Assembly: GCA_029260675.1 (NCBI GenBank)
Contig: JAJDCV010000310.1
Span: 1-8,466 of the forward strand
DNA length: 8,466 nucleotides
Reading direction: 5' to 3'
DNA from: Phycisphaeraceae bacterium
GTDB taxonomy: Bacteria; Planctomycetota; Phycisphaerae; Phycisphaerales; Phycisphaeraceae
The position numbers and the translations under genes were made by a program. This document shows positions 6,693-8,466 of the stretch, piece by piece (the stretch's first letter is position 1; each line of letters begins with the position of its first letter). Under the pieces are notes generated by a model. That model had not been told where the DNA came from. It saw nothing but the letters and a program-made list of their open reading frames with translations, and did no database searches.

Positions 6693-7417
6693 TCCACGCA
6701 TGGCGAGCGCGTGTCCCCACGATCACCGTCACGGTGTTGATGGCTGTCGCTGCGATCATCACGTTGATGTTATTCGCCGGCCTATGGACCGGTTGGCGGG
6801 TATCGACGCGCGCTCAGGCACTCACGCTGAGGCTCGATCCACCAACAGAAGCGCCGCCTGATGCACCAGAGGAGGCAAACGATAGTGCCGACGCGGGGGC
6901 CCCCCAGCCGCCGACCGATGACGGTGTCAAAGAAGGGGATGACACACAAGACGACACGGAAAAGAAACCCGACCCCGTCGCCAAGGCGTTGGCACGGATC
7001 CAGGCGCGAGGCCTGTTTATGACACAGGTGCCGCCCGACTTCAGGGGGATCATCGGTGTCCTGGGTGACCGTGTGCTCTACCCCGGTGGGATTTCGATAG
7101 GCATCGGCGAATCACACAACGGGGCTACGGTGAAGGCGATAGGCAGTAACTGGGTCGAGCTGGAGCACGAAGGGGAGGCCGTCACGCTGGGCGTGAATGG
7201 CTGGGAGCCCCCGGCAGGGCCCGTGCAAGGCGACTCTCAAGAGGGCGAGGCCGGGCCGGACGCGCAGACCGAGGCGGGAGATGAAACCACACAGGACGCA
7301 GAGATCCAGGCAGGCAAGGTAGAGGAAAAAGCCACGAAGGATGCGTCGAGAAAGCCGGCGGCGACACAGCCATCTACGACACAGCCGGCATCAACCAGAC
7401 CTTCGGGGACTAAGTGA
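6689..7417 (+). CDS. gspC: GspC-like protein with HR domain, no PDZ domain
   Basis: A 242-residue bitopic inner-membrane protein. Residues 11-32 form one membrane helix after a short basic start. Residues 38-93 are a Pro/Asp/Glu-rich linker. Residues about 112-170 form a small beta domain, FRGIIGVLGDRVLYPGG, then ESHNGATVKAIGSNWVELEH and EGEAVTLGV. That pattern (G.IG..GDR....G....G....G..V..I....V.L...G) is that of the homology region of GspC, which binds the N0 domain of GspD and also resembles PilP. After residue 175 only an acidic, then Ala/Thr/Pro/Gln-rich tail remains, with no PDZ domain and no clear coiled coil. The gene overlaps gspM by 4 bases and lies directly before gspD, which supports the GspC role. 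The alternative is a PilP-like protein; the function is the same kind of link to the secretin. Confidence 0.75.
   Translation: MIHAWRARVPTITVTVLMAVAAIITLMLFAGLWTGWRVSTRAQALTLRLDPPTEAPPDAPEEANDSADAGAPQPPTDDGVKEGDDTQDDTEKKPDPVAKALARIQARGLFMTQVPPDFRGIIGVLGDRVLYPGGISIGIGESHNGATVKAIGSNWVELEHEGEAVTLGVNGWEPPAGPVQGDSQEGEAGPDAQTEAGDETTQDAEIQAGKVEEKATKDASRKPAATQPSTTQPASTRPSGTK
7356..7414 (+). repeat. Thr-Gln-Pro low-complexity tail of GspC
   Basis: The last codons of gspC encode a degenerate repeat of Thr-Gln-Pro / Thr-Arg-Pro units separated by Ser, Ala and Thr (AATQPSTTQPASTRPSG). At DNA level the unit ACACAGCC occurs twice, at 7366 and 7380. It is probably a flexible periplasmic extension. Confidence 0.6.
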
Positions 7418-7453
7418 GATAGGTGATCAGTCAGACCGGGAATTCAGTAACAC

Positions 7454-7457
7454 GGAG
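7454..7457 (+). promoter_or_regulatory. Ribosome binding site for gspD
   Basis: GGAG lies 6 bases before the ATG at 7464 in the 46-base gap after gspC. It supports that start, which is followed at once by a signal peptide. Confidence 0.6.
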
Positions 7458-7463
7458 CACACC

Positions 7464-8466
7464 ATGCGTTCATCCGTTGCCAGATTAAAAAACCCGCTCC
7501 GCTGCCTCTTATGGTGTTGGGTCGGCGCGCTTGCGCTGGCACTGCTGCTGTACGCCTCGCCCGGGGCAAGGGCGGATGAAGGCCCGGCGCCCGGAGCGGA
7601 AAACGATCAAACAGCCAGCACCGGTACGGATAAGCCCGACGGTCCCGAAGAAGCCAACGGCCCCGAGGGGGAGGCCGACGACCCCGAGGCCGGGCTGGTT
7701 GCCGTATCCTTCAACAACGCGGAGCTCTCGCAGATCGCACAATTCTTCATGCGTGAATTGGGTAAGCCGGTGATCATTCACGAGTCGATCAAGGACAAGA
7801 AGATCTCGATCATGGCTCAGGAGAAGATGCCCACAAAAGAGGCTTTCGAGGTGATCGGCAACGCCTTGCGTCAGCAGGGCGTGATGGTGCTGGAGGGCCG
7901 AAAACAGATTGAGATGCTGCCTATCGCCGAAGCCCGGCGGGTCAGCCGGCGGGTTGTGCCAGTCGGCGGAACGGTTGCGGACCTTGAGGATCAGTCACAG
8001 ATCGTCGACAAGGTATTCGAGCTGAAACACTACGACGTGATGAAGCTTAAAGATGTGATCCTGCCGATGCTGCCGGATTATGCGTTCATCGTTGCGGACC
8101 CCAACATCAACCGGATGATCGTAACCGATGCGGCGGCAAACCTCGGCCGGATCGAGGAGTTGGTCAAGCGGCTGGACGTTCCTCGTGCTGACCAGACGGT
8201 CGAGCGGATTATCCAGGTTAAGCACGGCGACGCCAGCGAGATTGTTTCCATGGTGCGTCTGATTATCGCCGGGCAGCTCGGCGACCAGGCCAAGGAGATG
8301 TTTTCATCCGGGCCGGGCGAGAATAAGAACGGTGAAGAGCGTGTCGTCTTCGTGGAGCGTAGCAACACGCCGATCGTCCTGCAGGCGGACCTGGCAAGGA
8401 ACTGGATCATGGCGGTGGCCTCGCCCAAAGTGATGGACCAGATCGAGCGTTGGGTCCAGGAACTGG
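7464..8466 (+). CDS. gspD: GspD secretin, N-terminal part (3' end outside window)
   Basis: GspD forms the outer-membrane channel of the T2SS. The frame is open from ATG 7464 to the window end, giving 334 codons. Residues 1-37 are a Sec signal peptide with a basic start, hydrophobic core (ALALALLLYA) and cleavage site ARA|DE. There is no lipobox. Residues 38-77 are an acidic Gly/Pro/Glu spacer. N0 covers about 78-155 (LVAVSFNNAELSQIAQFFMR, IIHESIKDKKISIMA, TKEAFEVIGNALRQQG). N1 covers about 181-240 (FELKHYDVMKLKDVILPML, IVADPNINRMIVTDAAANLG, RIEELVKRLDVP). N2 begins at about 246 (VERIIQVKHGDASEIVSMVR) and carries a loop rich in Gly, Asn and Glu before VVFVERSNTPIVLQADLARN. The secretin core and any S-domain lie beyond the window. 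Location at the end of the operon, after gspC, is unusual. Confidence 0.94.
   Translation, partial: MRSSVARLKNPLRCLLWCWVGALALALLLYASPGARADEGPAPGAENDQTASTGTDKPDGPEEANGPEGEADDPEAGLVAVSFNNAELSQIAQFFMRELGKPVIIHESIKDKKISIMAQEKMPTKEAFEVIGNALRQQGVMVLEGRKQIEMLPIAEARRVSRRVVPVGGTVADLEDQSQIVDKVFELKHYDVMKLKDVILPMLPDYAFIVADPNINRMIVTDAAANLGRIEELVKRLDVPRADQTVERIIQVKHGDASEIVSMVRLIIAGQLGDQAKEMFSSGPGENKNGEERVVFVERSNTPIVLQADLARNWIMAVASPKVMDQIERWVQEL

Larger units (their letters stand above)
1..8466 (+). other. Type II secretion gene cluster (gspF-G-H-I-J-K-L-M-C-D), open at both ends
   Basis: Ten consecutive same-strand genes match T2SS components by motif and by order. Junctions from gspF onward are: 28-base gap, 4-base overlap, 8-base overlap, then three 4-base overlaps (I/J, J/K, K/L), a 67-base gap before gspM, a 4-base overlap with gspC, and a 46-base gap before gspD. 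No inverted repeat followed by a T-run was seen in any gap, so one transcript is the simplest reading. The core F-to-M order is the classical one; C and D come at the end instead of the start. The ATPase gene gspE and the peptidase gene gspO are not present here. Confidence 0.93.

Noticed and set aside
7418..7463. Possible terminator between gspC and gspD
   Set aside because: No stable GC-rich inverted repeat or T-run is present; the gap holds only a ribosome binding site.
7509..7781. Frames of 80-90 codons on both strands around 7509-7781
   Set aside because: They overlap the signal peptide and N0 region of gspD, whose frame carries the secretin motifs and stays open to the window end.
1..8466. 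Apparent abundance of GATC and ATCGAT words
   Set aside because: GATC arises often from Asp-Ile, Gly-Ser and Leu-Ile codon pairs in this GC-rich coding sequence. Without a count against a codon-shuffled background it cannot be called a signal.

Overview
The window is one strand of a type II secretion system (T2SS, Gsp) operon. It is GC-rich and almost fully coding, with ten genes on the + strand in the order gspF-G-H-I-J-K-L-M-C-D. The first gene (gspF) has its 5' end outside the window and the last (gspD) runs off the 3' end. I see no RNA genes, CRISPR, insertion sequences, attachment sites or convincing terminators. There is no non-coding stretch over 300 bases; the longest gap is 67 bases, between gspL and gspM.

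Layout. Positions 1-1173 encode the inner-membrane platform protein GspF. Positions 1202-3309 encode four type IV pilin-like pseudopilins: the major pseudopilin GspG and the minor ones GspH, GspI and GspJ, each with a prepilin peptidase site followed by Phe at +1 and Glu at +5. Positions 3306-4625 encode GspK, the large tip pseudopilin, which lacks Glu at +5 as usual. Positions 4622-6692 encode GspL and GspM, the bitopic inner-membrane assembly proteins. Positions 6689-7417 encode a short GspC-like protein that carries an HR-type beta domain but no PDZ domain. From 7464 to the end runs the N-terminal part of the secretin GspD (signal peptide, N0, N1 and part of N2). Most junctions overlap by 4-8 bases (ATGA or TTGA), indicating translational coupling within one transcript.

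How the parts work together (known for the family). GspD forms the outer-membrane channel. GspC links it to the inner-membrane platform GspF-L-M. A cytoplasmic ATPase, GspE, drives assembly of a pseudopilus of GspG capped by GspH-I-J-K, which moves folded proteins out of the periplasm. GspE and the prepilin peptidase GspO are not in the window; gspE may lie just upstream of gspF.

Organism. The sequence comes from a diderm, GC-rich bacterium. The unusual order (C and D last rather than first), the divergent GspC, the acidic linkers and the Thr-Gln-Pro-rich tail resemble what I recall of Planctomycetota, perhaps Phycisphaerae. This is a weak inference, not a demonstrated assignment.

The most notable points are the C-D module at the end of the operon with an HR-only GspC, an enlarged GspK with three related helix-hairpin-helix-like motifs plus a perfect EF-hand-type loop, an acidic spacer between the signal peptide and N0 of GspD, and an eight-G tract at the gspJ/gspK junction where a one-base slip would fuse the two proteins. 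I do not see a wholly new system; this looks like a divergent form of a known machine.
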